64,000 nucleotides of DNA from assembly GCA_030141605.1 (NCBI GenBank), contig JAQGDQ010000032.1:944056-1008055 (forward strand), in the 5' to 3' direction. The notes under the pieces were generated by a model that was not told the DNA's origin, did not search any database, and saw only the letters and a list, made by a program, of their open reading frames with translations. The stretch's first letter is position 1. Every line of letters starts with the position of its first letter. Positions 47,897 to 61,600 of this stretch are shown piece by piece. The position numbers and the translations under genes were made by a program. This DNA comes from Tubiluchus corallicola (Eukaryota; Priapulida; Priapulimorpha; Priapulimorphida; Tubiluchidae).

Positions 47897-49782
47897 TGCC
47901 AAATGTCCTCCAATTACTGTCAACAAGTGCAGTCACATGCTAACCCAAGCCTCAGCTGACAGTCAAAAACTTTTTCAAGTTTGTTAATTCAAAATAAAAA
48001 CAAACAAAATCACCCTACCCTTGTATCATCTTCCTAGGTGATCTTGTGTCATCATTTTACGAGCAGAAAACCAGTCTCCTAATTCACATTAATATTCACA
48101 CTACTATTTCAGGAATTCGATTATTTAACTTTGCTGCTTACTGCTTTGCGGTCAAGATCACACAATGATAGAATGTTATAACTCTTACTGTATTTTACGT
48201 TTTTTTGGGACTATATACTTTGAATCTTATACATAAGTACTACAATATTGTGTAATTTATAGGTTCACTACACTGTAACTGGATGCAGTGATATTTGACA
48301 TGTTGCCTTGCAGCTCTGTTAACTAAGAAACTATTATATTAACCGAGACTGCCTTGATTGTCACGATGCCCGGCAGACCTGATATCATCAAGTTCTATAA
48401 GACATCACAAGGAACTACTAGTAACAATTACTAATTACAATAATACAATTACTTTAAACTCATAACAATTACGATTACCTAACTTGGTTTAAACTTGCAC
48501 AACCTTAAATTTCATCACAATGTGTGGGGTCCACATTTATTCTGGTGTTGCCTACAGATTTACTAGACAACCTTTTAGTTACACTAGATTCAGCATCTAT
48601 TTAAATAAACAAGTTGCCTACAATACACATCAGAAAAATCCCAAACAAACTATTTAGATCAATGAACATTCGCCAAACATGTGAACATATTACAAAATTT
48701 AAACAATTTATTTTTTAATTTAAGTTTATTACATCTTTTAAATATCACAATAATATATTCAAAGAAATTTAATTTAAAAATATCACAAAATAAATATCAA
48801 AGAGGAATTTGCAAAGGCAGTCACGAATTACACTAATTAGTCACAGCGTAGTTTTTGTAGCTGATTATAATAAGTAATGTTTGTTACTTACAATTACTAC
48901 TGCAGCTAACTTTCAACTTCATTGACTTTCAAAAAGTTTTGATTACATTAAAGTACTATAAAAGTTATTATAATTACTATACTGCTGAGTAAATACAAGC
49001 ATTAACATTAAAAAAGAAAACTGCAGAACATTATACACCAAGCTTCCATCACACATTGGTCTCTTCAACTCAGTTAAGGATCATTAATAATTTTCACTGT
49101 TGTAGAAACCTCATATATAATCTTTTTATAACTCCTACTAGTTTTTATTCATGCAGTACGAAAGAGCAATTGTTTTGTTTAATGACAAAAACTACAGTCC
49201 ACCTGTTACACCTTTCCTACTGCAACTCATGACTGTCTCAGTTCCTCTACCCTTAAATACAGACAAATGTTAATCATGTAAAATGACAGAACTCTTGAAT
49301 ACACGCTAAAGTAAGCCAAGAACAAGAATTACACTGAAACGTGACATGACACCACAAACGTATGGCCATTAAACATTAAATGACAATATGAAGTTAAGCC
49401 TGTTAAAAGCATAGCAACAATAATGAGTATTAGCATAGTGCAATAAAAGGAGAAATAGAGCTGCTGCGAAAGCTAAAATAGTAAAATGTAATGACAGTAA
49501 TTTGATAAAACATACGGTACTTTTCAAAAAAGGTTTAGGGTGACATGAGTAGGAAATACAAAAAACAACATAATTTGGTATAACTAGCTTCTGGATGCAA
49601 GGCAATTGCATCAGTAACCCACTATTCTTAAGTGTTGCTGCAGAAGCAAATCTAAACCTTTGGTTAAAATAAAAAATCCTTCAGTACCTGTAAATTACAG
49701 AATAAGCTTTAAACATCACAGACAAGTACATTTATTAACACGACTACCCGCCTTTAAAATGTTACGACAACTCTATGATTTT
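47895..49782. other. Downstream (3') region of the NIPA gene
   Basis: AT-rich with no gene. On the minus strand AATAAA occurs at 49736-49731, about 47 bases past the NIPA stop, a possible poly(A) signal. Confidence 0.4.
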
Positions 49783-50886
49783 TCAATAGGAAGTGCGAAT
49801 GTGCTGAACGTCTTCCTCACTAGTATCATTTCTTTCGTTTAGTAAAGCAGTCCGTGGATCATCAGCATTGGTAACACTGTTATTTGCATTTGATGAAGAA
49901 CATGCCATGCCATTCAGTTCAATGTCAGTTTTATTCTGTGCTTGAATGATTGACTGCAGATTAGCCAAACTAATGTTCAAGTCCTTGAATGCATGCAACA
50001 GAAAAATGGCTCCTATGATTGTGAAAAATCCGCAAAAGTTTCCAAGTATATCCTGTGCTTGAAGTAAACCCCATTCTTTGAAAAGTATTACAGATGCAAT
50101 TATGGTGAATGTTGTAAAGAACACATAGTATATAGGTGATACAACACTAGTGTTAAAAATGTCTAAAGCACGATTAAGATAATTCATCTGCACTGAAATA
50201 CACAGTGCCACTGCAAACACGAAAAAATATGTCAGGGGGTTATACAATTCATTATTAGCACCCGACAAAGTCTGTATAATTGCTATTCCTAAACCTTTGC
50301 ATCCCATCACAGATAGGGAACCAACAAGAGAACAAATAGTAATATATATTAATATATTTTTCTGTCCGTAACGTGGCCCATAATAGAATATTAATACTAA
50401 CGATATAACAATTGCTATAAATGCGTATGTGATGAATGCTGGATCAATTAGTTTATAAGCCAATTCACGCATGGTATCTACTGTACCTTCTTTAGGTGAA
50501 TGGATGATGATTACTGTGGCACCAACTACGCACAAAAAGCAACCAAGCTTTCCAAGAATATTCAGTTTTTCATCTAGAAACTTTGATGCAAGTATAGCAC
50601 TGACCAGAACGCTGAGAGCTCCCAAAGGAGTCACCAAGGTAGCAGGTGCAAACGCATATGCTGCAAAATTAGCAAACTCCCCAACTGCCATCATAATTAG
50701 TCCAGTCCACCATAACCACTCTTTCAAATAGGCATATCCGCCGTGTCCTGCTCTAGCACTGGATGTTCTTGAGACCCTTAATAGACCCTTTTTCTTTATT
50801 ATAAAACTTGAACCAATAAAAGCACTGGACGACACAGCGAGAGATAAACCAATGTAAAAATTCTTGAGATCAGATGAAGTCGCCAT
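49783..50886 (-). CDS. NIPA2: NIPA-family Mg2+ transporter (NIPA2-like), intronless
   Basis: A complete 367-residue frame in one exon, ATG at 50886. It belongs to the NIPA magnesium-transporter family (DMT-like fold), which carries Mg2+ across plasma or endosomal membranes. Visible: TM1 (about 9-30, followed by KKKGLLR), the family hallmark segment from G69 to L94 ([25 protein letters not shown]), SKFLDEKLN (101-109), and seven further hydrophobic spans to about residue 305, making nine TM helices in all. A hydrophilic tail (318-367) is rich in Asn, Ser and Asp. Length is close to the family norm of about 330-370. The assignment to NIPA2 rather than NIPA1 rests on overall look. It is divergent from the SLC49A3-like gene, 1.75 kb away. 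Lack of introns, unlike its neighbours, suggests an old retrocopy or intron loss; the frame is intact. Confidence 0.92.
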   Translation of the reverse strand: MATSSDLKNFYIGLSLAVSSSAFIGSSFIIKKKGLLRVSRTSSARAGHGGYAYLKEWLWWTGLIMMAVGEFANFAAYAFAPATLVTPLGALSVLVSAILASKFLDEKLNILGKLGCFLCVVGATVIIIHSPKEGTVDTMRELAYKLIDPAFITYAFIAIVISLVLIFYYGPRYGQKNILIYITICSLVGSLSVMGCKGLGIAIIQTLSGANNELYNPLTYFFVFAVALCISVQMNYLNRALDIFNTSVVSPIYYVFFTTFTIIASVILFKEWGLLQAQDILGNFCGFFTIIGAIFLLHAFKDLNISLANLQSIIQAQNKTDIELNGMACSSSNANNSVTNADDPRTALLNERNDTSEEDVQHIRTSY

Positions 50887-51919
50887 TGTTGCTTGCTTAA
50901 AATGTCAACGATATGAAGCTCTTTCTACCGTTATCGGCCGTACAGGCTCCAAGAAATCTTTTTCAGAAGCACTACTCCATTAAATTTTATTGTTATTATT
51001 AAAAAATGATGACAACCATTCAGCACTAAATTACCATCAAACTTGCAAAGTGTAAGTTACTGCAAACTTGCAGCCAGCTTTTCATTCACTAACAGACAGT
51101 TAATTCAAATCGAGTTCATTAATTTTGCTTTCATTATGTGCCTAGATAATCTTTCATTATCTAAAATGTACATAAAAATACACACACATAAATTATTAAC
51201 ATTTACATAATACAATACGGAGACCCCTATTTGCAAAGGTAATAAAACGGGTTAAGCACTTAACAATGGACATATCAATTATATTTTATTTCTTAATCAT
51301 ACTGTTTATTTTGTAGATATTGAAGCCACGAGTCTACATACATTCCAGAACATGCAACCATGGCAAAATTATGTTATGTGAATAAAACTGCCTTGGCTGA
51401 AGGATGACTGCAGGTAAATTGTGGCAAATGTAACAAATATCAACATCCAAACAGCGCCAGTTTATCAGACATTTGTTAAGTTCCTGGGTAAATGCAAGTT
51501 GTCATAATAGCCTTTCCTGACTTTGTTGGTTGACAAAATCGGATAGAAATCGGATTGTGTAAACGTCAAATCCAACATTCTGCGACAGAAATTCGGCTGC
51601 ATCCAGTAACACCTAGTAGCATCAGATTTTGTTGCCGGACAAAATCTGATGCAAATTGGGTTGTCTAAACTTTGCATAAAACTTTGCACAACTAAGATTT
51701 GACCATCATACAGTCTTTTCTTTTTTTCTTCAAAGTCTCATTCCATCATACAGTTTTTTCTTTTTTCTTCAAAGTCTCATTCCACCTACTGTTAGCATTG
51801 AGGAATCAACGTTGATGATATTAGATGGATTATAGTATCGAATTTGCAAACTAACACAATAAAGTGGGATTTTCCAAAAAACTAAAGAAAATAATTATTC
51901 AAGTAAACCAGTCAAAAAG
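50887..51919. other. Divergent spacer between NIPA and SLC49A3-like genes
   Basis: Contains a direct repeat (GACAAAATCxGATxxAAATxGG units near 51534 and 51652) and a 38-bp tandem duplication at about 51706-51783. Promoters of both genes must lie between 50887 and 52641, but no clear motif is seen. Confidence 0.5.
51706..51783. repeat. Tandem duplication, ~38-bp unit x2
   Basis: CATCATACAGT then a T/C-rich stretch, CTTCAAAGTCTCATTC, occurs twice in succession. Confidence 0.8.
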
Positions 51920-52510
51920 AAGAATATATTATTGCAAGAGATGGTAATCAGTCTTGGAAAAAGTGCAAGTATGTGGGTACTTTTCTAAACACCAAAGATG
52001 ATATTAAAAGTACAAAGTGACAAGCAATGCATGCTTTTCTTCAGTACAAAAATGTATTAACTAGGAAGAAATTAAGTCTTAGCATTAGACTTTGATTATT
52101 TAATGCTTACGTTACCAGCATATTTATGTACAGCAAGGAAACTTGGGATTTAATGATTACCCAAGAAAGCAGATTGACACATTTCATAAAAGTCTTCTAA
52201 GGAAACTTTGAAGATAGGATGGCCATACACAATCAAAAATGAAGATTTATGCACCAGAACAAAAGAAACTTCTTGCAGTTCAAAAGTCAAGATACGAAGA
52301 TTAAGATGGCTAGCACATCTTCTAAGATTACTATATGATGCACCAGTACGAATTGCTGTAAAGGAAGCCTTAAAACCTTGCAAAAAACACTTGGCAAACC
52401 AAAAACAAATTGGATAACTAAGATAAGTAAAGATGTTCAACAACATCAAACAAATTTATCTTTGGGAGTAAAAGAACTCACGCTGTAAGCTGCAAATAGA
52501 AATGGGTGGC
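51920..52510 (+). mobile_element. Decayed non-LTR retrotransposon (RT C-terminus)
   Basis: Across frameshifts and stops the plus strand still reads as a LINE C-terminal region: WKKCKYVGTFLNTKDDIK, then KKLSLSIRL, LFNAYVTSIFMYSKETW, and RRLRWLAHLLRLLYDAPVR. The last is the typical RRLRWxGHLLR signature of RTE/CR1-like elements. It lies just upstream of the first exon of the SLC49A3-like gene. It is inactive. Confidence 0.75.
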
Positions 52511-52641
52511 ATACTCTAATAAATCTTGATTCCTCAATGCCTGTCATACAGTAGTACATTGTTATCTGTGGATTTGATGACATAATTGTTACATTTTTAT
52601 CCCATAGGTAGCGCACTAAACACTGCAGCAAATATAAACAA

Positions 52642-55600
52642 ATGGCTGAAACAATTAAAGCGGAATCCTACGATTCCGGCCATTCATCTACAATAATTAA
52701 TGAAGCGGTATATTTGAGTAACGATCTTCATTTGTACGTAGTGTACAAAAGGCGATGGTTTATTTTAGCTACTTTGACTTTAGCTCAGACGTCAAGTGCT
52801 ATGGTAATAATTACGAAAATCCTTATCATTAATGCTTGGAACTCAATTGAGAATTATTAATCTGGCCCCCGCGGTGATTGCACAGCGTCCTCTCTACCAA
52901 TCATAAACTGTTTGTGCGAGGCACAACACATTATCAATTCTTTCACTTATTTCTTTATGCCTTCATTTGCCAAATGGCACATAAGTAAGTAAGTATCTTT
53001 ATTAGTCACCTAGTAGAAACGATAATGTGATACAAAGTGACAAAATTATTAAATAAATAAATTATCTGAGTTAATGATATCAAGTGATTGGTGAAAGGGT
53101 GGCGAAAAACTGAAAGTTACCAAAGTCAACTACCCTGTAAGTAATGTTGCTATTAGTAATTAATTATATGTGCAATTATCTTGACGAAAATTTCAGAATT
53201 AGGTGTAATAAATGGAGCATAAAATTTACATATGGAGCATACCAAATTGCTTAAGTAAGTAAAGAAATGGTGAGTGTACTAAGATAGAAATATCAATATC
53301 ATTGAGATTTAGGTTTAAATTTAAACATATACATAAATATGCATACCTAACAGAAAAAAACAAAGTAATTAAGACTAACAGGCAATTTGGGTATAGACTT
53401 ATAACATAAAGTACAATTTCAGAAGTAGCAGTGCAATAATATATGTAAAGATGGCATTATTACTATTTCCATAGCAAAATTCATGATTAGTGTTCATGTG
53501 AGTTGGGGTTTAGATCTTCAGCACATATATATGATAAGTGAGTTTTTACCATTCGTATGTATATAAACGGTTTGGTAAGTTCAACTTGAGTGGAAAGTAG
53601 TAGTTTAAGTTTTAGTTATGTAAGCAATCCCAAGACTAGGTATATAGAGAAATAAGCATGTTTTTATAATTTAAGACAAGGTAATTAAGAGATTTGTTTT
53701 TGAACTTCTGAGGAAAATTCGTGGGCCTTGGTACTTGAGCGAACGTTGAGCTTTGGTTGTATTGCATCTTTTGACACTGTAAGTATTACTTGATGCAAAG
53801 CGCGTTTGGTAGTTATGCAAAGCTGAAGGTTCACTCAAGTATCCATTAAATAGTTTGGGTAGCTTATGATTCTTGAATTTGAAAACAAATTTAGCCATTT
53901 CTAGCTTATAGATATTAGTTATTTTTAAAATTCTTAGTTGATTATAATAAGGTGTTGCGTGGTCCCGGAAACCAGCAAAGCAGACAGCTTTTACAATTTT
54001 ATTTTGAGGTTCAGCAACATTCTGTATTACAGTTTTGTTGGCTGATCCCCATTTACAACATTTAAATTTTGTAAAAAAATGCATAGATTTATCGATGAAG
54101 TATGCAAAGATTTTCTTATCAAATGGCAACTTACCAGGCAAAGCTTATATAAATTTGTTAATTTCATAATTTCTTTTTCTTGCATTTGTGTCTAATAATA
54201 TTTGCATAATGTTATTGCATAATATTTTTGTATGCAAATTTTGTAAATTATTTTACTTATTTCTTTCCTTTAGGTATGGCTGTCAGTTATGCCAGTAGCT
54301 AATTATGCAGCTGCATATTACAATGTCAGTTTAGATGCCATCAACTGGCTGAGTATGGTGTTCGGTATTGCTACAGTAGTTCTGTCACTACTGACTGTAT
54401 ATGTGATTGACTATGTGGGCATCCGTGCATCGGTATAGAAACTACATTAATTATTATGAAAATAGGTATTAAGGATGACAATAATATTAACATCTATTTA
54501 CATCAATGTAAACTCATTGCCTTAGTAGTAAACTAGTAAACTCGGTTTACCTAGTACATCTAGAAGTAAAGCTGTTCAATTTTATGAATATAGTAAGCAA
54601 ATGTTTACGAATATATTAAGCAAACTGTGCAGAATAAATATGATTTAGCTCTATCTTAGATTTTAGTTGCTGGGCCAGCCAAAGTAAAAAAATAGTAGTT
54701 CATTTACATGGCATGAGCGGAATAGTAATGAATCTCTATTAAATCTATTGGCATTTTTGATAATTAATTTAGCACCCAGATGAGGTTTGCACTGAGGTTA
54801 TCATAAATACACCTTTTCAGACTATCTCTGCTCAGTTCATTAAAAATTTAGTACAACTAATTGATTTACAGCTTGTACTTAGGCGACACAATTACCAATT
54901 TGAGATTTTCCTAACTTATTTTAGCTACTAACTGGTGCTTGGTGCACAGGCATTGGACAGCTAATTCGAGTTCTGAGCCAATTTGAGAGTAATATGAATA
55001 TGAAATTCCCAGTTGCCATGTTTGGTCAGACAATTGCTGCATGTGGCCAAGGTTTCATATTACTGATGCCTGCAAAAGTTTCTGCAATTTGGTTTCATGA
55101 TGGGGAACGAACACTTGCCACTACCATCTCTTGCATGGGTGAGTACTTAGTCAAGTTAATGTTGAGATTAGTGACAGTTCAATTTTTAATATTTTTTATA
55201 ATTATTATTTAAACGGTGCAAGCAATTGATTTTGAGTGAAATCTGTTAACAGTGTTTAAACACACACAATTATAAAAAAATAAAAAATTGTAAGACTCGG
55301 TAAAATTAAACAAAGGTTTGGAGTTGCTTTGGTTAAGTCCACTAACTGATTAGACTAAGACCCAACTTACTTAATGTATATCTAACCCCATTTTTCAAAG
55401 ACAAAGGCTACACGTGGTAACATGAATTAGAATTACTTGTAGAAGCAAGTATATAATATTACTTCATCTTTTTTGATTTTTGGGATTTCCTAGGACAAGC
55501 AGCAGGGATGTTGCTGGCCAACATTGTTTCACCTGCAGTTGTTCAACATAAGGATGACATTCCACTAATGGTAAGGGCGTTTTTCAAACTTGCCACATAA

Positions 55601-58600
55601 TATACGTGATAATATTATGGCAATGATTAATATCACACAGCTCTACCCTTTGCTTTCTGACAACAAATAACATTTAAAATCGGCATCACAAGAGCTAGTG
55701 GTTAGTAGTATCTTGCTTAGTACATAGTACCAACTTATGTTTTGTTAGAACGTCAATCGTGGATGAGATAAACAGCGTGGAATGTTTATTAGTTAATTTT
55801 CAAGTCTAAATTCTAATCAGAAGAAAGTGTAAAGAATGAACTGAATGGCACATGAACTGGCAACATCTGGAATATGTTGGACTAGCAGCCATTTTAGTTT
55901 ATTTACTAGTGTCTAGTTTTTTTTTATGAAGATGAAGGTAACTCCCAGTTCTGTTATGGTGGCTGTAAATTTGTAAGTTACTGGAGTAAAAAGTAAATAT
56001 ATAATTTACTGTACTCTGTAAGTCATGAACTTCTTGTTGTTTGTTACCTTGAAATATTTGTTTTGCAAGATAATTTTCTGCTTATGGCTTTCAACACAAT
56101 ACTTGCACAAAAGATTTTCATTATGATCCAGACAAACCTTATTACATTTTAGACTGCAAAGACATAAGCATAAGTTTCATGCTCTAAGCACAAAATTAAC
56201 TGATTTTCTTGTGGAGTTGATTTGAATCTTTAGTGGTAGCTGATGTGTGATTCAAACTATTTATGTCAACGATTTCATGTATGATGCCTACATCAAAAGT
56301 GAACAGAATTTTAATGTAAATGTTATTGTCTTCAAATAAAATTTGATTTATAGGCAGGGCAAATTTTAAACGTTTAACTTCAATATAAATTTCGCCTTGA
56401 AATTTTAGTAATTGCATTGCTATTAGTTATAACATCAGAAGTAATAACAGGTCATTTCATAATTTGTTTCATTCTACTTACTTAGTTTCAGTTCATTTTT
56501 AATACAACTTGGCTACTATCAGCATGTGATAAAACCAGATACAGCTCATTATCAAAGATGGCCTCTAAGATGTATTCCTCCTCAGCCAAAATCAAGCTAT
56601 GGCATGAGGGATGAAGCAGCTCTTAGCAAATCTTGAACCCAAATGGTTTAGAGCCAGTGACCAGCCTCATCATAATGCTTATGACTCATTGCTTAACTTT
56701 AGTCACAAACTACACAAATGCATGACCACTTAGTTTTCACTCCCATTTTCAGAATATTTGATATTATTATACATGGCTTGTAATGTTTTCCCTTTCTTTA
56801 CCATTTTAACCATGAAGAGTTGGTTCTTAATAAAAATATTATTTGTACTAAGACTTGGAGTTTATGCATATATATATATATATATATATATATTACATTA
56901 CATGATGTTATTATCTGCATGTTTGTTAGGACATATGTTAAAATGGCAAGTCTCTGGAGAATTTTTCTGTCCTATGCTCATTACTTACATTTACATTCAT
57001 GGTATATCCAAATCTTTTCAGGATGAAGTGTTTTTAGGGCCAGCTGCTCTAACAGTTGTCATGGCCACATTTGGTGTTTGCAGCTCATCTCCACCTACAC
57101 CTCCATCAAGCAGTGCTGCTGAAAAGCCAGAACCATTTTCAGCTGGCATAAAAAAGGTAGGTTACCCTCTTGAACATTACTTACATTTTGAATATATCAT
57201 AATAACAGTTTTGTACAGTAAACATTTGCTTAGTACAGAGGCATAACAAGGTGGAGGCGACGGGCAATAACATACAGTTCAATGACTGTTAATTATTAAT
57301 TACAGATCTGACATTAACAAAACAATTAACAAAAGTTTTCAAGCTACATCAAAATTGCCTAGTCAGAGATCATCATAGCTGACTTAATTACTACAAACAG
57401 CCTAGAAAAAAGGCTAATGTAGTTACTTGTGTGTCGTATGGCTTAGCAGATTGATTTTTTTGGAAGAAACACTGGCATTTCTCTAACTGCAGATTGTATT
57501 ATTGTGAATACCTGTAGTGTTCAGTATCTTTCATACATTCAGCTGGAACTGAATGTGTAAGCACTGTCGTGCTAGTCGCATCTAATGCATTGCAAAGAGT
57601 TACCTCTGGTGCAGTACCGCAAGTCAAACTCAGCGTAATTCTTAAAAACAAATATCTTTATCCCATCATGTCGAAAAAGGAAAGCTCAGGTGTGCAAAAA
57701 ACGAATGTAACTTGTGGCTTTACCCACGAAACAAATAATCAAAACATTAAAAGGGTTGGTTGCCGGAAGTTATTTTGCCCACTTGGCACCACTAACACTT
57801 GCTACATCACTGGCTTAGTAATGCCAATTAATGCATTCCAGTAAAATGTGTTTTCAAGTGTGAGCTGTGCTTTGACAGAAAATAATGTAATTATGTGCAT
57901 TTGGTATGTTACCAAAAAATCAGTACTGCTTGTCTTATAGACACGCATCTGTTTGCAATTTTACTGTTCATACTTTAGTTACATTTATTAAACACAAGAA
58001 AGTAAGTATTAAATTTTAAATGTAGCTTCAGTAGTTGTACAAACTTTCAGATAATTTTGTCGATATTTCTTACTGTTCAGTGTGATATTTTGCTAAAGTT
58101 CATAACAGGTTTGCATTTTTGTACTGTGGTGATGTCTACCATGTTTTGGGTATACCTTTCTCTGGCATTTCCTTTTTCTTTTTTCTGCAACATGCATACA
58201 ATGGCATTTTAGAGCTTCTCTTTTTGTTCTTCTTTCTCTGATTTTATGCTTTAAGATTTAATATCGCATCATTTTCCAAATGAAGATATCAGTAATTGTC
58301 ATCTTAATTTGGAATCTGATAGTAATGGGATGGTTGTAACAGAACGAACTCAAGTTTCTGTTTCATTTCACATTAAAGGAATCCTACGCAGTAAAAACTA
58401 GTCAAAGGCATGAATTCTACCAAACATTTCCAGCTAAATTAGTTTAGCAGCTTTATTATGGTGGCTATTCATTTCTTTTGCAGATATTAGAAATTAACGT
58501 AATCGATGAAGCACTAGTATTGACTCATTTTGCCTTAGTAGTTTCCTTTGACAGATTAATGATAACTTGTATTATGAAAAGTCTGTCTCGAAATATTAAA

Positions 58601-61600
58601 TGCTGTAAGTGCTACTTTTTTATTTTTTAGTTAATTACTAGCAAAGAGTACCTTATTCTGTTTTTTGGAGCCGGCGGTGGAGCAGCTATATTCATAGGGT
58701 TACTTACTTTAATGACTGAAGTTCTCTGCCCGATGGGATACTCTGATGTATGTTTTTTGCATTCTGTTGTTTGTATGTTAGCATGCATCATTTATTTAGA
58801 AACATGCCAAAAGTACCTTGTACTATTTGAAAATGCCTGTTCAATGCAAACGGGCATTTATGCCATCTGACATAAACTGATGTCACAGTCAATTCAAATT
58901 TCTTGCTTTTCAATATTAGTCAATATGGGCAGTTTAGAACAAGACTAACAGATTTTTCAGTGGTCAATGCAAGACTATTAGTAATTTAACCGTGTTGCCC
59001 AAAAAATGCTCGCAAAAAGACTGTTAAAGAAATGTTTTCACATAAATGTAGTTCAAGATTCTTTTAAAATGGAAATTGGTCACTCATGTATGTTTATTTT
59101 TATTTGGATTAATTATGTTTGCTGCAGCATTACTGTGTCGGTATACAAAAGTAAAGATGGGCATTTACGAAATGTAATTTCAATGTGACTAAGTATGTAC
59201 AACAAAAAGGCTTGTAGGACAACAAGCCACGGTTGAGTAATGGTGCCTTAAACTGTGTCTTCATTCTCCATATATGGAAACTGATTAACTTTGATTACTA
59301 ATTACAGATGGATCATTTCAAGAAGGATGCGCTGCTTTGAAACATGAGGATAATGTGTTTAGAATTGTCGAGAGAAAAAAATTCGTTGTGAATGTATTTA
59401 GGACTTGACTTTTCATCAATTATTCATTACTGATCATGAATCAAGAGGCTGTTTCTTGGTCCAGTGGCAGCTTTGTCTATTTGTGCCCATTCTATTAAAA
59501 TCCAGATAAGTGGTTGCAAATTGATTTATAGATAAATGTTGACAAATGTCAGTTTTTTGGGAGTTTTAGCCACTACGAATTACCGACCTTGTATTGATAG
59601 GTTGACTGCTGTCTGTCCGCTTTCTATGTGGCTTCTCATTCTGAATACCTTGGGACTGGTTTTATTGAACAATACGTGCTTTAAGAAGTACATTTATTTT
59701 GCACAAATAACTTTTTTGGAAATGTCCTCCAAAATTTATATGATTGGCCAGCTTTGGGATCCTACTGTCTAGTCTTTCTCTTGGAAAACACTATATATGT
59801 ATTTTAGGCGGATCTACAATCTGCTGCAATTATGTTTTTCTGAAATTAGGTGAAATTTAATCTAAAAGTTGAACTGTACCTTTTGCATTGCAGACCTTCT
59901 CAGGATTGTGTAGTGTATTTATCATAGCATTTGGAGTATTTGGGGCGATAATAGCTGGAATCTTCATTGACCGGACAAAACTGTACACAGAAGTGTTGAA
60001 GATCGGATTCTGCATTTCAGTTTTGTGTTTGTGTGCATTCAGCATAGTAAGTAGTATTATCAGTAATTAATATAGTTTTAGCATTGATGAACCTAAAAGC
60101 GTTTATAATGTTACTAAGTGACAATAGTTCAGGCTTGAAACTCCTTTTTTATAGCAGGTGTCAAAATAGTTTTTTAGTTCTATCACCGTATTCTTGCAAG
60201 CAGTGCTTAATATAATTTCTGTATGGTATATAAACATAATATACATGTATATTATTGTATTTCTACAGTTAAATGAATTCTCTTTACAATACCAGCATTA
60301 CAATGTCCCACTTGCCTCCCCTCCCTGTGTCCTGGCCTGCTTATCACTAAACCTGTCACTTTGTGACTTATTACCCAACCATGATAGAATTCTTACTGTT
60401 CAGAGCAGTTTCATAATTAATAGTTATTACTTTACATAAAAAACACATTAAAAGCACTATAGATGCTACCTGTTGGTAGATTGCTGAAAAATTTTTACAA
60501 TTAGATTACAATTAAAATACACTTGTATTTAAGATTAAAATAATAGTAATGGTAAATTATGGAAATTCTTGATTTGTTTTTATTTATATTTATCAGATAA
60601 CTAATTAATTATATGACAAATGATCATTAGTTTCCTTTGAACTTAATAAACTTAATTACAAGATTATTTTTGATGATAGTACGAACCCATGATTACATTT
60701 TAAAGACCAAATGTTGAAAGACAGAAACTGTGAAAAAGTTGGAATACAGTTTGGATTTGAACCAGACACTTAGTGGTCTAAGACACCTGCCTTGTAAGCA
60801 GAAGTTCTGGGCCAAACCCAAGCTGTATTCCAACTTCACATTTCCTGTCTTTTAAGGGCTTACTCCATCTTGCTTACTCCATCTTCGAACTTAGTGTTCG
60901 AAATACAGTTTCTAATTCTATCATTGCAGAATAGCTTTCTAAAATCATAATCATGTTTTCAGTAATTAAATTTTTTAGTTTGAGTGCTAATTAGGGATGT
61001 AATTCTTAAACTTTGCGTTCTTCACGTGACAAAACAATATGAATTCATAACTTTGTGCTTCACAGTTTGAAAACTTAATAATTATTGTAATAATATTTCA
61101 AAAATAACTTTTCCTCAACAGTTGTGTTTGCGTCGTGATATGGAGATTCCCCTGGCTGTGTGCTGTGCATTAATAGGCTTCTTTGGTTATCCATCTTACC
61201 CTATTGTTCAAGAGCTAGCTGTGGAATTAACTTATCCAGTTGCCGAAGCTTGCAGTGCCGGATTATTAATGGTGTCAGGGTAGGTGAGATCTTATTTTAC
61301 TTTTTTTATATTTGCTTGCTCTGAAGAAGTTCAGTAGTAATCTAGGAGCCAAGTGACTTTTTTATTATTAATAACTAAGAGAAGTTCACTTCTACAAGTC
61401 TGAAGCTTGTTTACATAAATTTATTGAATTATGTATTGGTGTATATTGACTCCTTTCTCAGTGATGTTAAATCCAGAGCTTTTTAGAAATTGACTAGTCA
61501 TAGCATTGCATTCTGTCAACCTTCCCAGCTTCGTCTAGAGTCACCATATGTAACCAAATTATTTACCACGTTTACAGGTATTATCTCAGTTGATCATAAG

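Noticed and set aside
47704-47987. Cys/Val-rich and His/Thr-rich frames
   Set aside because: Translations of a CA/TG repeat; the Cys richness is not a knottin.
57569-57844. 91-codon frame in SLC49A3-like intron 5
   Set aside because: Starts at GTG, no family features, lies in an intron whose flanking exons join in phase.
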